Shown in pieces: positions 52,628 through 61,619 of a DNA stretch of 64,000 nt. The notes beneath the pieces were generated by a model. That model saw only the letters and a program-made list of their open reading frames with translations. It was not told the origin of the DNA and made no database searches. The stretch comes from Fontibacillus panacisegetis. Its GTDB lineage: Bacteria > Bacillota > Bacilli > Paenibacillales > Paenibacillaceae. Both the position numbers and the translations under genes were made by a program. The stretch lies in NCBI RefSeq assembly GCF_900102215.1, contig NZ_FNBG01000008.1:94371-158370 (forward strand), written 5' to 3'. Position 1 is the stretch's first letter, and each line of letters starts with the position of its first letter.

Positions 52628-54213
52628 ACCATAACCTCCATGGTACGATGATGATCTTCATTCATAACGCCAGCGAGCTTCCTTCCTCGATCCGTTACTT
52701 TTTGAAGCAAGGTTCCCTCTCTCACTTCCCAACGATGTGTTGCTAACCGATTGGCTATCATTTCTTCATGTGTAACCATGATAATAGCAACCCCGCTTTG
52801 GCGAAGCTCCTCACATAATGAGAGAATAGCGAAGGTATTTAACGCATCCTGCCCAAAGGTTGGTTCATCAAGGAGCAGGACAGATTTTTCCAGCACAATT
52901 GTACCTGCCACACTAAGTCTTCTCTTTTGACCAAGCGATAGCTGAAAAGGGTGTCGCCCTTCAAGCCCCGAAAGACCAAATTGTTCAAGCGCTTGCTTCA
53001 CCTTGCTCTGCAATTCTTTATCCGACATGTCTGTTTCTTTTAATGAATATGCGATTTCACTACCAACAGTATCCTCGACAAATTGATATTCTGGATTTTG
53101 AAATACAAATCCAATATGCTGTGATGATAGTTGTATTTGTAATTTCCGCTTTTTCTTGCTCACCATCTGCTGTCCCTGAAGAAGATAACTGCCTGACGTA
53201 TTAATAAGGCTCATGAGGCTAAGCAGCAGCGAGCTTTTCCCAGCTCCATTCGGCCCTGTCACAGCAACAAAATCACCAGGATAGAGGGCTAATCGCTCTA
53301 CCTTGACCACAGACTTCCCATAACGAGTTCCACAAAAATCCTCTAGTTCAATAATAGGATTATTCAAAAATTGAGAATTCCCCGATTCCATAATCTTTGT
53401 TGACACCAGCAATTGTCCTGAAGGAGACCGGAAAAAATCCTCCCATACGCCCGGGTACCATATTCCGTACTGTATTAGCTCTCTCTTATATTTCTTGAAA
53501 ATTTCAGCAGGCGGCGCCAAAGCTAGCATCTCACCCCCAGGTCCAAACAATGCTACTCTATCGACCAAACCGAGCCCAAGCAATTCTTCAATTCGATGCT
53601 CTACGATGATCAGGGTGCGGTTATTCGATATTTTATGGACGGCTTGCCATATTTGCTCTCTGCCTTCCGGATCAAGCAAAGCTGAAGGCTCATCAAGGAA
53701 TATCACTTCCGGATTACATAGCAGCACCGAAGCAAGCGCCAATCGTTGCTTCATTCCCTGGGACAGGGAATCTATAGGAACATGCACGTCCTTAAGCACT
53801 AGACCTACTGCTTGCAGAGCGTTGTTCATTTGCAGAGACATATCTTCTCTTGGAACGCTCAAATTTTCCAGCACAAAAGCCAACTCTTCATCTACATAAG
53901 GCATGCAAAATTGTGTGTCCGGGTCCTGAAATACAATTCCGCGCGAGTCGGGTATCGTTCTGCTTGAGCAGCGCATCGGAGCTTCAATAAGCTCCGGGAT
54001 AATACCGGACAACACCTGCAGGAGCGTAGATTTACCGCATCCGCTTGGACCCAGCAGCAATATTTTTTCTCCTCGCCTTACCTCCAGAGACAAATCATTA
54101 AACACACGGGAACGCGATTCCTCGCCAGAAAATTTCAGTCTTAGATCGGTAACTCCTGCGACAATGTCATGTTTTTTTTCGTCCAGCTCATGCATACGAT
54201 TGATTTCTATCAT
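52624..54213 (-). CDS. ykoD: ECF transporter duplicated ATPase (YkoD type)
   Basis: 529 residues with two ABC ATPase domains. Domain 1: Walker A 'LLLGPSGCGKSTLLQ', signature 'LSQGMKQRLALAS', Walker B 'VIFLDEPSALLD'. Domain 2: 'VAVTGPNGAGKSSLLLSL', 'LSLGQKRRLSVAG', 'VLLLDEPTFGQD'. Provides the paired nucleotide-binding sites of the ECF module. The Shine-Dalgarno is weak, and the start lies 5 bp after the ykoE-like stop, implying coupling. Matches the thiamine/HMP ECF transporter arrangement of B. subtilis. Confidence 0.92.
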   Translation of the reverse strand: MIEINRMHELDEKKHDIVAGVTDLRLKFSGEESRSRVFNDLSLEVRRGEKILLLGPSGCGKSTLLQVLSGIIPELIEAPMRCSSRTIPDSRGIVFQDPDTQFCMPYVDEELAFVLENLSVPREDMSLQMNNALQAVGLVLKDVHVPIDSLSQGMKQRLALASVLLCNPEVIFLDEPSALLDPEGREQIWQAVHKISNNRTLIIVEHRIEELLGLGLVDRVALFGPGGEMLALAPPAEIFKKYKRELIQYGIWYPGVWEDFFRSPSGQLLVSTKIMESGNSQFLNNPIIELEDFCGTRYGKSVVKVERLALYPGDFVAVTGPNGAGKSSLLLSLMSLINTSGSYLLQGQQMVSKKKRKLQIQLSSQHIGFVFQNPEYQFVEDTVGSEIAYSLKETDMSDKELQSKVKQALEQFGLSGLEGRHPFQLSLGQKRRLSVAGTIVLEKSVLLLDEPTFGQDALNTFAILSLCEELRQSGVAIIMVTHEEMIANRLATHRWEVREGTLLQKVTDRGRKLAGVMNEDHHRTMEVMV

Positions 54214-54218
54214 TTCTT

Positions 54219-54836
54219 TTAGTCATCCAGTGCTGCATAATCACTGTCACTCACAGGCCGCAGCTGCTGTGTAACTCCTGTAGCTTCCACTGCTTTAGCT
54301 ATCGCATATGCTAGATAACCGGCAATCAGTGCAGCGCTTATACCACGAAGTACATACTTCGTAACCAGCAGCCAGGTTTCATAATCAGCAACATATCCAT
54401 AGTAGATATCAGGAATGATTGAACCGATCGCGGCACCAACCCCAGCCAATGCAGCCACAGACCCTGAAAATTTCCGATAACGAAATGCAGCAAATACTAG
54501 CTCAGCCCCTAATCCTTGAAGCACGCTATACAAAAGCAGCTGTATCCCCCATTCACTGCCAAACAGAATTTCCACATGAGCCGCGGCAACCTCAGCGATA
54601 AGCGCCACACCAGGCTTGCGAATCAGTAAAAACACTAGGGTAGCAGCAATGAACCACATCCCGTAAACAAGTTCATCTGCCTGCGGAAACAACGGTGAGA
54701 AGAGATTATAGACCGAGCTCCAAAAATGATATACTACGCCAAGCACAATCGATACGATCATCGTCACTAACAGATCGCTTAGTTTAAGTCCTCTTTTCAC
54801 TGGTTTTACTTGTACTACTTCCTTTACTTCGTGCAT
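54219..54836 (-). CDS. ykoE: ECF transporter substrate-binding S subunit (YkoE type)
   Basis: 205 residues with about five or six hydrophobic helices ('LVTMIVSIVLGVVYHFW', 'MWFIAATLVFLLIRKPGVA', 'LAGYLAYAIAKAVEATG' being cytoplasmic end). S subunits bind the vitamin; here the TPP riboswitch upstream points to HMP or thiamine. ATG 54836 chosen because AAGGGGTG lies just upstream; the frame opens at GTG 54845 inside it. First gene of the operon. Confidence 0.87.
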   Translation of the reverse strand: MHEVKEVVQVKPVKRGLKLSDLLVTMIVSIVLGVVYHFWSSVYNLFSPLFPQADELVYGMWFIAATLVFLLIRKPGVALIAEVAAAHVEILFGSEWGIQLLLYSVLQGLGAELVFAAFRYRKFSGSVAALAGVGAAIGSIIPDIYYGYVADYETWLLVTKYVLRGISAALIAGYLAYAIAKAVEATGVTQQLRPVSDSDYAALDD

Positions 54837-54872
54837 GAATGCCACCCCTTCTACTTTTTTTGTTCTTGCAGC

Positions 54873-54907
54873 AAAACAAAAAAGCCGACTGAATAAGTTC
54901 AGCCGGC
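54873..54907 (-). terminator. Riboswitch-controlled intrinsic terminator
   Basis: Minus strand: GCCGGCTGAA, 4-base loop, TTCAGTCGGC, then TTTTTTGTTTT. It stands between the TPP aptamer and the ykoE-like start, so it is the expected off-switch. Confidence 0.85.
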
Positions 54908-54929
54908 AATAGGTCCACGGGAAAGATAG

Positions 54930-55045
54930 ACATCCGTTATTAACGGACGTGCGGATTCTCTACGCTGGCATTATCCAGATCAGATTAACGGTCCGCAGCG
55001 GAATATACTGCAATCTCAGCTTGGTTCACCCAAGCCCCCGTATCC
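54930..55045 (-). promoter_or_regulatory. TPP (THI-box) riboswitch
   Basis: On the minus strand the conserved TPP core is clear: GGGGGCTTGGGTGAA, GCTGAGATTGC, then the 3' part CTGATCTGGATAATGCCAGCG (read as ctgatctggataatgccag and gcgtagagaa). These are the J3/2, P3 and P4-P5 consensus pieces. A short hairpin (54,930-54,950) and then the intrinsic terminator follow. Predicts TPP-repressed expression of the ECF operon. Confidence 0.94.
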
Positions 55046-55194
55046 CTATTTTGTTAAATACAATATAACGAATCGATTTCAAACAATCAAGAAAAATAAA
55101 TTATTACTATAATGCTGTTGATTTAAATCCCATTCTATGTCAATATAAGCGGAAGTGAAAAACGGGTGTTCCCAAAGAAATAGGAGGATACGTC

Positions 55195-55977
55195 TTGTCC
55201 GCTAAATGGTTGATATGGATGACTGAACTTACATCACGCAAATGGATTTCTCAGCTCATGGGTAGATTCTCACATTCGAATATAAGCCGCTATTTAATCC
55301 CTTACTTCGCAAAATCATACGGTATTCCATTGCATGAGGCAGAAAAGGAATTACAGGATTACCCTACACTCAATTCATTTTTTACACGTAAATTAAGGCC
55401 GGGTATGCGACCGATCCAACAGGAGCAATCGGGAATGACTAGTCCGGTAGATGCTCTCATTACATTCATGGGAACCATTCAGTCTGGTACTATCCTAAAC
55501 GTCAAAGGCCAGGATTACTCTCTTGATGAGTTGCTCAATCACTCACCTAGGGCAGAGGCATACAGACATGGCTACGCATTTGTTCTCTATCTTAGTCCAA
55601 CGGATTACCACCGAATACATGCTCCGGTGGCCGGAACCAAGATGGAAAGCGAACATATCAAGGGTAAGGTCTATCCTGTCCATGATTTTGCTATGCGCCA
55701 CATGAGAACTGTACTTAGCCGCAATGAACGCTTGATTACATACATTTCACATGAATATGGAGAAATTGCGTTAGTGAAAGTCGGAGCGATGAACGTCAGT
55801 AGTATCGTGTACTCTAATGACAAAGCAACAAAATGGCAGCAAGGGGACGATCTCGCTTATTTCGAGTTTGGCTCTACTGTTGTGCTCATAACCAAAAACA
55901 ATACTTTTGAACCGCTTTCACATCTTACAGTGGGGCATAAGGTGCGTATGGGTGAATTGCTTGGAAGATTTAAGTGA
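55195..55977 (+). CDS. psd: Phosphatidylserine decarboxylase
   Basis: 260 residues, a size typical of Bacillus Psd. Makes phosphatidylethanolamine from phosphatidylserine at the membrane. Self-cleavage site near the C-terminus, 'YFEFGSTVVLI' (G-S-T; Ser becomes the pyruvoyl group). 'YLSPTDYHRIHAPVAG' has the conserved His of the family, and 'YPTLNSFFTRKLRPG' is the family's N-terminal signature. Start TTG 55195 with TAGGAGGATACG upstream. Stands alone between the thiamine operon and a convergent lipoprotein gene. Confidence 0.95.
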   Translation: MSAKWLIWMTELTSRKWISQLMGRFSHSNISRYLIPYFAKSYGIPLHEAEKELQDYPTLNSFFTRKLRPGMRPIQQEQSGMTSPVDALITFMGTIQSGTILNVKGQDYSLDELLNHSPRAEAYRHGYAFVLYLSPTDYHRIHAPVAGTKMESEHIKGKVYPVHDFAMRHMRTVLSRNERLITYISHEYGEIALVKVGAMNVSSIVYSNDKATKWQQGDDLAYFEFGSTVVLITKNNTFEPLSHLTVGHKVRMGELLGRFK

Positions 55978-56007
55978 GGTTGTCTTACAAGATCAAAGCT
56001 GAGAGCT

Positions 56008-56078
56008 GTTAATAAAAAATAGCGGAAATAGCTTCCCTTATTTTTAGAGATTACAGTGATTATGAAAAATAAGGGAGG
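56008..56078 (+). repeat. Hairpin repeat (copy B) after psd
   Basis: cttcccttattttt (56,032-56,045) pairs with aaaaataagggagg (56,065-56,078). The whole block, including aaaaatagcg and agtgat-atg, recurs at 41,514-41,588. Could act as a terminator for psd. Confidence 0.6.
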
Positions 56079-56140
56079 TCTTTTCCTCTATTCGTGCCAA
56101 AACTGCTCCAAAAATTGATTGGAACAGCCCCTCGAAAACG

Positions 56141-57031
56141 TTATTCTACGTTTATTGCACCTACTGAAGTAGTGAGTGATACACGTGGCCCGCCGTCTCC
56201 CCGCTTGCTTTCCCCCTTGGACGCCCCGTTAATGACACCTACATCGGCATCTAAATCAAGAATACAGGATACTGCATCAGCCAGCTTCAAATCAATGCTA
56301 CCGACATCAGCTACAGCTTTAAGACTGCCGTCGCTATCGATTTGTCCTATTTCAAGGTCAATACTTCCTGTAGAGGAGGACAATGAGGAATCTCCTGAAA
56401 AATGAGCTCCTTTGATTTCTATTGATCCTACATCAGCTTGAATACGATATTCACCAGTGATATCTGCTAAGGCAATTTCGCCCACATCATTCGTAACATC
56501 CAACACTTTCACATTACTAGGCAAGCCGATCTCATAGTCAATACTGAAATCAGAATATCCGTATTTGCTCTCCGACCAATCCCACAAATCCTGCTCAGGA
56601 TGATCCTTCGCGTGAGTGAAAACGCGAGCCTTATCTCCCTCGATCACCACTGACACTTCGGCTTGCTCTATAACCTTCTGCAATTCCTTCTTACTGCGGA
56701 ACAGCGATGTAGAAGCTGTTATCGTCGATTTGGCAGTTATTTTAGTTCCTGAAACACTTCGAATATCTATGTCTCCTACCGCATTGTTCATATGTAAAGT
56801 CGTAGCTGTTCCGACCTCTTCTTCCGTAGTCACTTCCTTGGCATATCCATTCTCCTTAACGATTTCCTTGCTGCTCTTCGCTACTTCAGAAACAGCGTTC
56901 TCTATCGTTCTTGCCGATGAGTTTATAGCTTGCTCTGCATTTTCACCTAGTCCTCCGCAACCTGTCATCAGCCCAAGCAGCACTGTAGCTGCAATCAGAC
57001 CAACAGGTTTCAATCCCTTTTTCCTATTCAT
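56141..57031 (-). CDS. Lipoprotein with DUF4097-like adhesin beta-helix domain
   Basis: 296 residues. Lipoprotein signal 'VLLGLMTGCGG' (Cys ~25). The mature part contains repeats of the 'D(V)G-xI' kind: 'MNNAVGDIDIRSVSG', 'VTNDVGEIALADITG', 'IQADVGSIEIKGAHFSG', 'STGSIDLEIGQIDSDG', 'VADVGSIDLKLADAV', typical of DUF4097 beta-solenoids. Surface-exposed, function unknown. ATG 57031 is chosen as it gives the signal peptide; further-upstream codons in frame add eight residues only. Confidence 0.82.
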   Translation of the reverse strand: MNRKKGLKPVGLIAATVLLGLMTGCGGLGENAEQAINSSARTIENAVSEVAKSSKEIVKENGYAKEVTTEEEVGTATTLHMNNAVGDIDIRSVSGTKITAKSTITASTSLFRSKKELQKVIEQAEVSVVIEGDKARVFTHAKDHPEQDLWDWSESKYGYSDFSIDYEIGLPSNVKVLDVTNDVGEIALADITGEYRIQADVGSIEIKGAHFSGDSSLSSSTGSIDLEIGQIDSDGSLKAVADVGSIDLKLADAVSCILDLDADVGVINGASKGESKRGDGGPRVSLTTSVGAINVE

Positions 57032-57282
57032 CCTTCGTTCCCCTTCCCACATCAAACATCTACTGTTACCAGTATATCCATTGGAAAATAATTGAACACA
57101 GGCTGAAGACTTGCCGATTTCCTAGACCAAAGTCTGGGAAATTCCCTAACGTATAATTTATGAAAGTTTTCAGCTTAACGCAAGGGTTCAAAAAAAGGAC
57201 AAAAAAACGACATCAGGACATTCGCCTTTGCCGTCACTCATGACATATACTGCTGTATCAAAAAAAATGCGAGGACTCCACC

Positions 57283-58824
57283 GTGTTGAATAACAAAATT
57301 GACCCGTTTGAAGCTCGTTATATTCCCGATAACTGTGAAATGCTGCTTGAACGATATTTTCATCCCTTCCGCCACAAAAGCATCGGTGTGGAACAGCCAT
57401 ATATGACGCATTATGGAAAACAAATGATGCTTTATGCAGACTGGGCCGCAAGCGGAAGATTGTATGCGCCTATAGAATCCGTCATTGCCGAATCCTTTGG
57501 ACCTTATATGGCAAATACGCATACCGACTCAAGCCACAGTGGCCAGATCATTTCTCAAGCGTATCAAACGGCACGTCAAATCATTAAAAAGCATGTCCAT
57601 GCGAATAATGAAGATGTTCTTTTGCTTCCGGGGGCGGGTATGACCTCAGCTATCAACAAGCTGCAACGTCTGCTAGGTCTGAAGGTTCCAACGTGGCTGT
57701 ATCCGTTCGGTTCGTCGGCGACATGGAAGCATAATGATCGTCCAGTCATTTTTGTCAGTCATATGGAGCATCATTCCAATCATATTTCCTGGGAAGAGAC
57801 AGTAGGAGAAGTAATCGTCGTTGACCCTGGTTCAAACGGTGAAGTATGTCCAAACCAGCTTAGAAGAGCCCTAAAATATTTTCAAAGCCGCAGCTATAAA
57901 ATTGGAGCATTTACCGCCTGCTCTAACGTCACCGGACTTACTACTCCTTACCACAGCTTGGCCAAGGCCATGCATGAGTATGGCGGGCTTTGTTTTATCG
58001 ATTTCTCCGCTTCAGCTCCGTATGTTCCTATCAATATGCACCCAGATGATCCCTTAGAGCGACTGGATGGCATCACCTTTTCACCCCATAAATTTCTCGG
58101 TGGCCCGGGGAGCTGCGGGGTATTGGTACTCCACGCATCCCTCTGCAGCAATCCCGTTCCTGATCATGCCGGAGGCGGCACTGTTGAATGGGTGAATCCA
58201 TGGGGAACTCGGCGTTATATTCGTAATATTGAAAAGCGGGAGGACGGGGGGACCCCGCCCATACTACAAAGTATTCGAGCAGCGTTGTGTATCAGCTTAA
58301 AGGAGAAAATGGGACTTCACCTGATTAAAATGAGAGAAGCTCAGCTAACTGCCCTGCTCCTAAAAGGGCTGCAGCAGATTCCAAACCTTATCGTCTTAGA
58401 ATCTGACAAGGTGGATCGACTGGGGATCGTTTCCTTCAACATTGCAAACTGTCACTATAATCTCGTTGTCAAAATGTTAAGCGACCGCTACGGAATTCAA
58501 ACACGCGGCGGCTGCTCCTGCGCGGGTCCGTATGGTCATTATTTGCTCGGAATAGCGCCTGCACACTCTCATATGATAGAACATCATATCGCTCATGGAG
58601 ACAATTCTATGAAGCCTGGTTGGGTTCGTCTATCGCTTCATCCCATTATGACCAATGAGGAAATCACCCGCATTATTTCAGCTATTGCAGAAATCGCTTA
58701 TCATTACGATTTATGGCGTTATGATTATCACTACAACTACTGTACTAATGAATGGACGCATATTCACGATCGGTCTGTGCGTTTACAATCCTCGGCAGCT
58801 ATTCAGGCAATGTTCGATTTGTAA
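57283..58824 (+). CDS. Class V aminotransferase-fold PLP enzyme, cysteine-desulfurase-like
   Basis: 513 residues. PLP Lys in 'FSPHKFLGGPGSCGVLV', 'MEHHSNHISWEETVGEVI' (substrate/PLP His), 'GAFTACSNVTGLTTPYHSLA' and, near the C-terminus, a Cys in 'TRGGCSCAGPYGHYLLG' at the place of the desulfurase catalytic Cys. Longer than SufS-type desulfurases (about 400), with a ~45-residue extra C-terminus and N-terminus. Start GTG 57283 with GAGGACTCC upstream. Solitary, so the sulfur acceptor or alternative reaction is unknown. Confidence 0.85.
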   Translation: MLNNKIDPFEARYIPDNCEMLLERYFHPFRHKSIGVEQPYMTHYGKQMMLYADWAASGRLYAPIESVIAESFGPYMANTHTDSSHSGQIISQAYQTARQIIKKHVHANNEDVLLLPGAGMTSAINKLQRLLGLKVPTWLYPFGSSATWKHNDRPVIFVSHMEHHSNHISWEETVGEVIVVDPGSNGEVCPNQLRRALKYFQSRSYKIGAFTACSNVTGLTTPYHSLAKAMHEYGGLCFIDFSASAPYVPINMHPDDPLERLDGITFSPHKFLGGPGSCGVLVLHASLCSNPVPDHAGGGTVEWVNPWGTRRYIRNIEKREDGGTPPILQSIRAALCISLKEKMGLHLIKMREAQLTALLLKGLQQIPNLIVLESDKVDRLGIVSFNIANCHYNLVVKMLSDRYGIQTRGGCSCAGPYGHYLLGIAPAHSHMIEHHIAHGDNSMKPGWVRLSLHPIMTNEEITRIISAIAEIAYHYDLWRYDYHYNYCTNEWTHIHDRSVRLQSSAAIQAMFDL

Positions 58825-58848
58825 AAGAGTCCCTATAAAAGCAACAAA

Positions 58849-58871
58849 ACAGCGATCCAATGGAACGCTGT
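58849..58871. terminator. Hairpin after the class V enzyme gene
   Basis: ACAGCG-a-TCCA / TGGA-a-CGCTGT, a 10-bp stem with mismatches. Little T-run follows, so termination is uncertain. Confidence 0.4.
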
Positions 58872-58908
58872 CTCTATATGACATGCTATATAATTAAATG
58901 AACATATA

Positions 58909-59025
58909 TTAGAACCAATTATCATCGTTTCGGTCAAACCGTTTTTGTCGGCGAGCACGATTACGAAATATGCTTTGACCTGGTGCAGCAATGTGATGGC
59001 TGCGTATCCGCCGTCTTTTCACCAT
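58909..59025 (-). CDS. 38-residue Arg-rich peptide
   Basis: Starts ATG 59025 (TTG 59034 is an alternative), with AAGGAGG upstream, and ends TAA at 58909. It has 13 Arg/Lys in 38 residues ('MVKRRRIRSHHIAA', 'NRARRQKRFDRNDDNWF'). No signal or membrane part. It lies in a 310-bp gap between convergent larger genes. Composition resembles small acid-soluble or DNA/RNA-binding peptides, and the basic tails in the spore locus. Real because of a strong ribosome site and intact frame, but function unknown. Confidence 0.55.
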   Translation of the reverse strand: MVKRRRIRSHHIAAPGQSIFRNRARRQKRFDRNDDNWF

Positions 59026-59134
59026 GTGATGCAATTCCTCCTTCCAACCAGACTATAGTTACTATTAACCATCTGGAAGAAGAGTGAACCATGCCGCTAA
59101 ATTTTCCATTTTAATATAAATTACCTACATTCCA

Positions 59135-59920
59135 TTAGCGAATCTCGGACGGACTTTTTCCAGTGTATTGTTTAAACTGCCGACTAAAGAAGAAAATATC
59201 TCGATACCCGAGCGCATCCGCGACCTCTGTAACGTTCATGCCTGCATGAAGAAGCAGATGCTGCGCCCGGTCGATTCGCGCTTTAATTATATAGGATTGG
59301 ACGGATAGTCCAATGATCTCTTTGAACTTTATAGAAAAATATCGTGGGGAAAGCCCGGCACGTCCAGCCAAATCCTCTACTTTATGTGGTAGACCCGGAT
59401 GCTGAATTACAAAATTCGCCACCTCGTGAATAATCTCAGTTAACTGGTTGCTTACTTTTTTCTCACGCGGTACTTCCTTCTCTTCTCGCAGCAAATAGAT
59501 GAGCAGCTGCTTCAAAATAAGACGGGCTTCCTCCTCCGCTCCATAGGCCTGCACCAAAAACAACCGAACATAACGAGATAGCATATATTCAAAATCAAGC
59601 GTATCCTGCAGCTTGCGGTAAGGACCCGGAACCTCATATACTGGCTCATCCACATCAAAATGAATGTAGGTGAGTACAAGCGGACGCTGCGGATTGTGAG
59701 TGGCCATCGTATGATCGCCCTTACGGAACAGAAAACAGCTCCCTTTGCTGACAGGAATCTGCTGATCGTTAAGAGTAACCATGCCTTCACCGCTCCACAC
59801 ATAGAACAAATCGTAGTTCTGAAGCGGCTTTTCCCGCTTATGCCATTTCCATCCTGGCTCGCATACGATTTTTGCAAAAGACGGCTTCAAAATAAATGAT
59901 GACGGTGATATGTGTAGCAT
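59135..59920 (-). CDS. AraC-family transcriptional regulator
   Basis: 261 residues. N-terminal cupin-like sensing domain ('GSCFLFRKGDHTMATHNPQR'), then two HTHs: 'HKVEDLAGRAGLSPRYFSI' and 'VTEVADALGYRDIFFFSRQF', ending 'TGKSPSEIR'. Typical of sugar-responsive regulators. ATG 59920 has GGGGGG 6 bases upstream and is chosen over ATG 59926. The target is not next to it; ligand unknown. Confidence 0.9.
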   Translation of the reverse strand: MLHISPSSFILKPSFAKIVCEPGWKWHKREKPLQNYDLFYVWSGEGMVTLNDQQIPVSKGSCFLFRKGDHTMATHNPQRPLVLTYIHFDVDEPVYEVPGPYRKLQDTLDFEYMLSRYVRLFLVQAYGAEEEARLILKQLLIYLLREEKEVPREKKVSNQLTEIIHEVANFVIQHPGLPHKVEDLAGRAGLSPRYFSIKFKEIIGLSVQSYIIKARIDRAQHLLLHAGMNVTEVADALGYRDIFFFSRQFKQYTGKSPSEIR

Positions 59921-60000
59921 GATCATCCCCCCAAAAATTACAATACATCTTTATAGCTTGTCTTCTTTATGTTTTCTTTCCTAATTATACTCCTTTTACA

Positions 60001-61473
60001 CTATTTCTGAATATCCCTCCATGCCATTGTCAAACGAAAAACTCCTTCTTTCAGCTCATATTCCTCCAGATGGGACAAACTGAAACAGGCAGCTGGAGAT
60101 CCAGTACCAAGCTGGTACATAGCCGCGTCCCGAAACTGAACTTCTCTATTGTAGGCAGCATGGAGAAAATCCTGATATTGCTCCGGAGAGTGTTTCCATG
60201 GAGCATACACCAGAAGTCCTGCATCAGCAGACTTCAGATCGAACAAGCTTGTCATCCCCTCTTTCTCCATAAGCCGACGAAACAGCTCATGCTTTGCTCC
60301 ATATATACGCCTCATCCGGCGCAAATGGCGATCATACTCTCCACGAAACATAAACTTGGCGAGTGCGCGCTGCTCGATTCTTGCGGATGATACGGGCTCA
60401 TACAGCTCTTTGGATCGAATAAGCGGAACCACTAACCCGCGAGGGAGTACCGCGTAACCGATTCGAAGCGAGGCGAACATCGTCTTGGAAAAAGAGCCGA
60501 TGTAGACGACTCGATCCTCACTGTCGAGCGCCTTAAGCGGCTCCAGCGGGCGGCCGCGCCAGCGGAATTCACTATCGTAATCATCCTCGATGATTACGGC
60601 GTTCACTCGCGCGGCCCAAGACAAAATCTCCGCTCGGCGCGCCGGAGATAACACCGCCCCGGTCGGGAACTGCCGACCCGGGGTCACAAACAGAAGCCGC
60701 GCGTCCCAATCGCGCGGCACGATCCCGCCTGCGTCTACCTCGGCCGGAACGGCCACGCCTCCGCAGGCGTACACAGCCCTGGAGAATCCGTGATAACACG
60801 GATTCTCCAGCACCGCTGGCTCGCCTTCGCTCAGCAGCAGCTGAGTCAGCAGCATGATCGCCTGCATCGAGCCATTGAAGAGGCAGATTTGATCTGCCTC
60901 TGCGGCGATCCCGCGGCTTCTTCGCAAATGAGCGGCAATCGCCTGACGAAGCTCTATATCTCCAGCAGGATCAAGAGGCATGCTTAAGCTGTCCGAAGAT
61001 TCCCGAGTAGCCCAAGCCAGGGCGCTTTTCCATTCCTTATATGGAAAGGCGCTCATCGAGGGTCCGCTATCCTGAAAGGAAATCATCCTTTTTTTATTAA
61101 TCTGTGCATTTTTCCCTCTATGTAATTCATTGCTACTGGAAACATCAAACTCCATTACTCTCCGTCCCCATGAAGACAACGTAATAGACGCAGATTGACT
61201 ACGGCTTACTTCAGGATTCGGTATGATGTCAGCAACATAAGTACCGCTTCCTATGAGGGAATAGACATATCCTTCCGCCTGTAGCATGTCATAGGCTTGA
61301 GCAACGCTTCCCCTAGACAAGCTATATTGTTCAGCCAGCTCCCTTGAGGAAGGAAGCCGGGTTCCTCCCCGTAAAGTTCCCTCATGAATCGCGGCTCGAA
61401 TGGCGTGGTACAGTGCTAAATACTTATATCGATAGCTTTTCTGATGAGCATCCAGCGAGATCGTAAAGTCCAT
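60001..61473 (-). CDS. MocR/PdxR-type regulator: GntR HTH fused to class I aminotransferase
   Basis: 490 residues. Winged HTH at ~10-80 ('LPSSRELAEQYSLSRGSVAQ'), then a PLP aminotransferase-like domain with 'FNGSMQAIMLLTQLLLSEGE', 'VIIEDDYDSEFRWRGRP' and PLP Lys in 'YIGSFSKTMFASLRIGY'. MocR proteins sense PLP or amino acids. Divergent from the FMN split-barrel gene, a likely target. ATG 61473 preferred: GAAGGAG 9 bases upstream (ATG 61482 abuts it). A 300-bp patch of ~65% GC (60,540-60,830) and a perfect 12-bp inverted repeat lie inside the enzyme-like part. Confidence 0.9.
   Translation of the reverse strand: MDFTISLDAHQKSYRYKYLALYHAIRAAIHEGTLRGGTRLPSSRELAEQYSLSRGSVAQAYDMLQAEGYVYSLIGSGTYVADIIPNPEVSRSQSASITLSSWGRRVMEFDVSSSNELHRGKNAQINKKRMISFQDSGPSMSAFPYKEWKSALAWATRESSDSLSMPLDPAGDIELRQAIAAHLRRSRGIAAEADQICLFNGSMQAIMLLTQLLLSEGEPAVLENPCYHGFSRAVYACGGVAVPAEVDAGGIVPRDWDARLLFVTPGRQFPTGAVLSPARRAEILSWAARVNAVIIEDDYDSEFRWRGRPLEPLKALDSEDRVVYIGSFSKTMFASLRIGYAVLPRGLVVPLIRSKELYEPVSSARIEQRALAKFMFRGEYDRHLRRMRRIYGAKHELFRRLMEKEGMTSLFDLKSADAGLLVYAPWKHSPEQYQDFLHAAYNREVQFRDAAMYQLGTGSPAACFSLSHLEEYELKEGVFRLTMAWRDIQK
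60781..60808. repeat. Perfect 12-bp inverted repeat inside the MocR gene
   Basis: GGAGAATCCGTG-ATAA-CACGGATTCTCC. It lies at the edge of a GC-rich patch in coding sequence. Confidence 0.85.
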
Positions 61474-61513
61474 TCCTTTCATCTCCTTCGAATCTGAACT
61501 GAAACCTCACAAC

Positions 61514-61546
61514 AATTGGACCAATAAAAATAATGTAAATTGGTTC
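61514..61546. promoter_or_regulatory. Possible MocR operator repeats
   Basis: Direct repeats AATTGGACC (61,514-61,522) and AATTGGTTC (61,538-61,546), 24 bp apart, in the 146-bp divergent gap between the MocR-type gene and the split-barrel gene. MocR regulators commonly bind directly repeated sites; binding here is inference. Confidence 0.35.
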
Positions 61547-61619
61547 TTTTTTCATGTCAATCTATATCATAAGCTGAATTCAACATTTTTCATTCATTCA
61601 AGTACGGAGGGAACCCTTA

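Noticed and set aside
60540..60830. Several frames on both strands in the MocR gene
   Set aside because: Artefacts of high local GC; the main frame shows the PLP-enzyme motifs.
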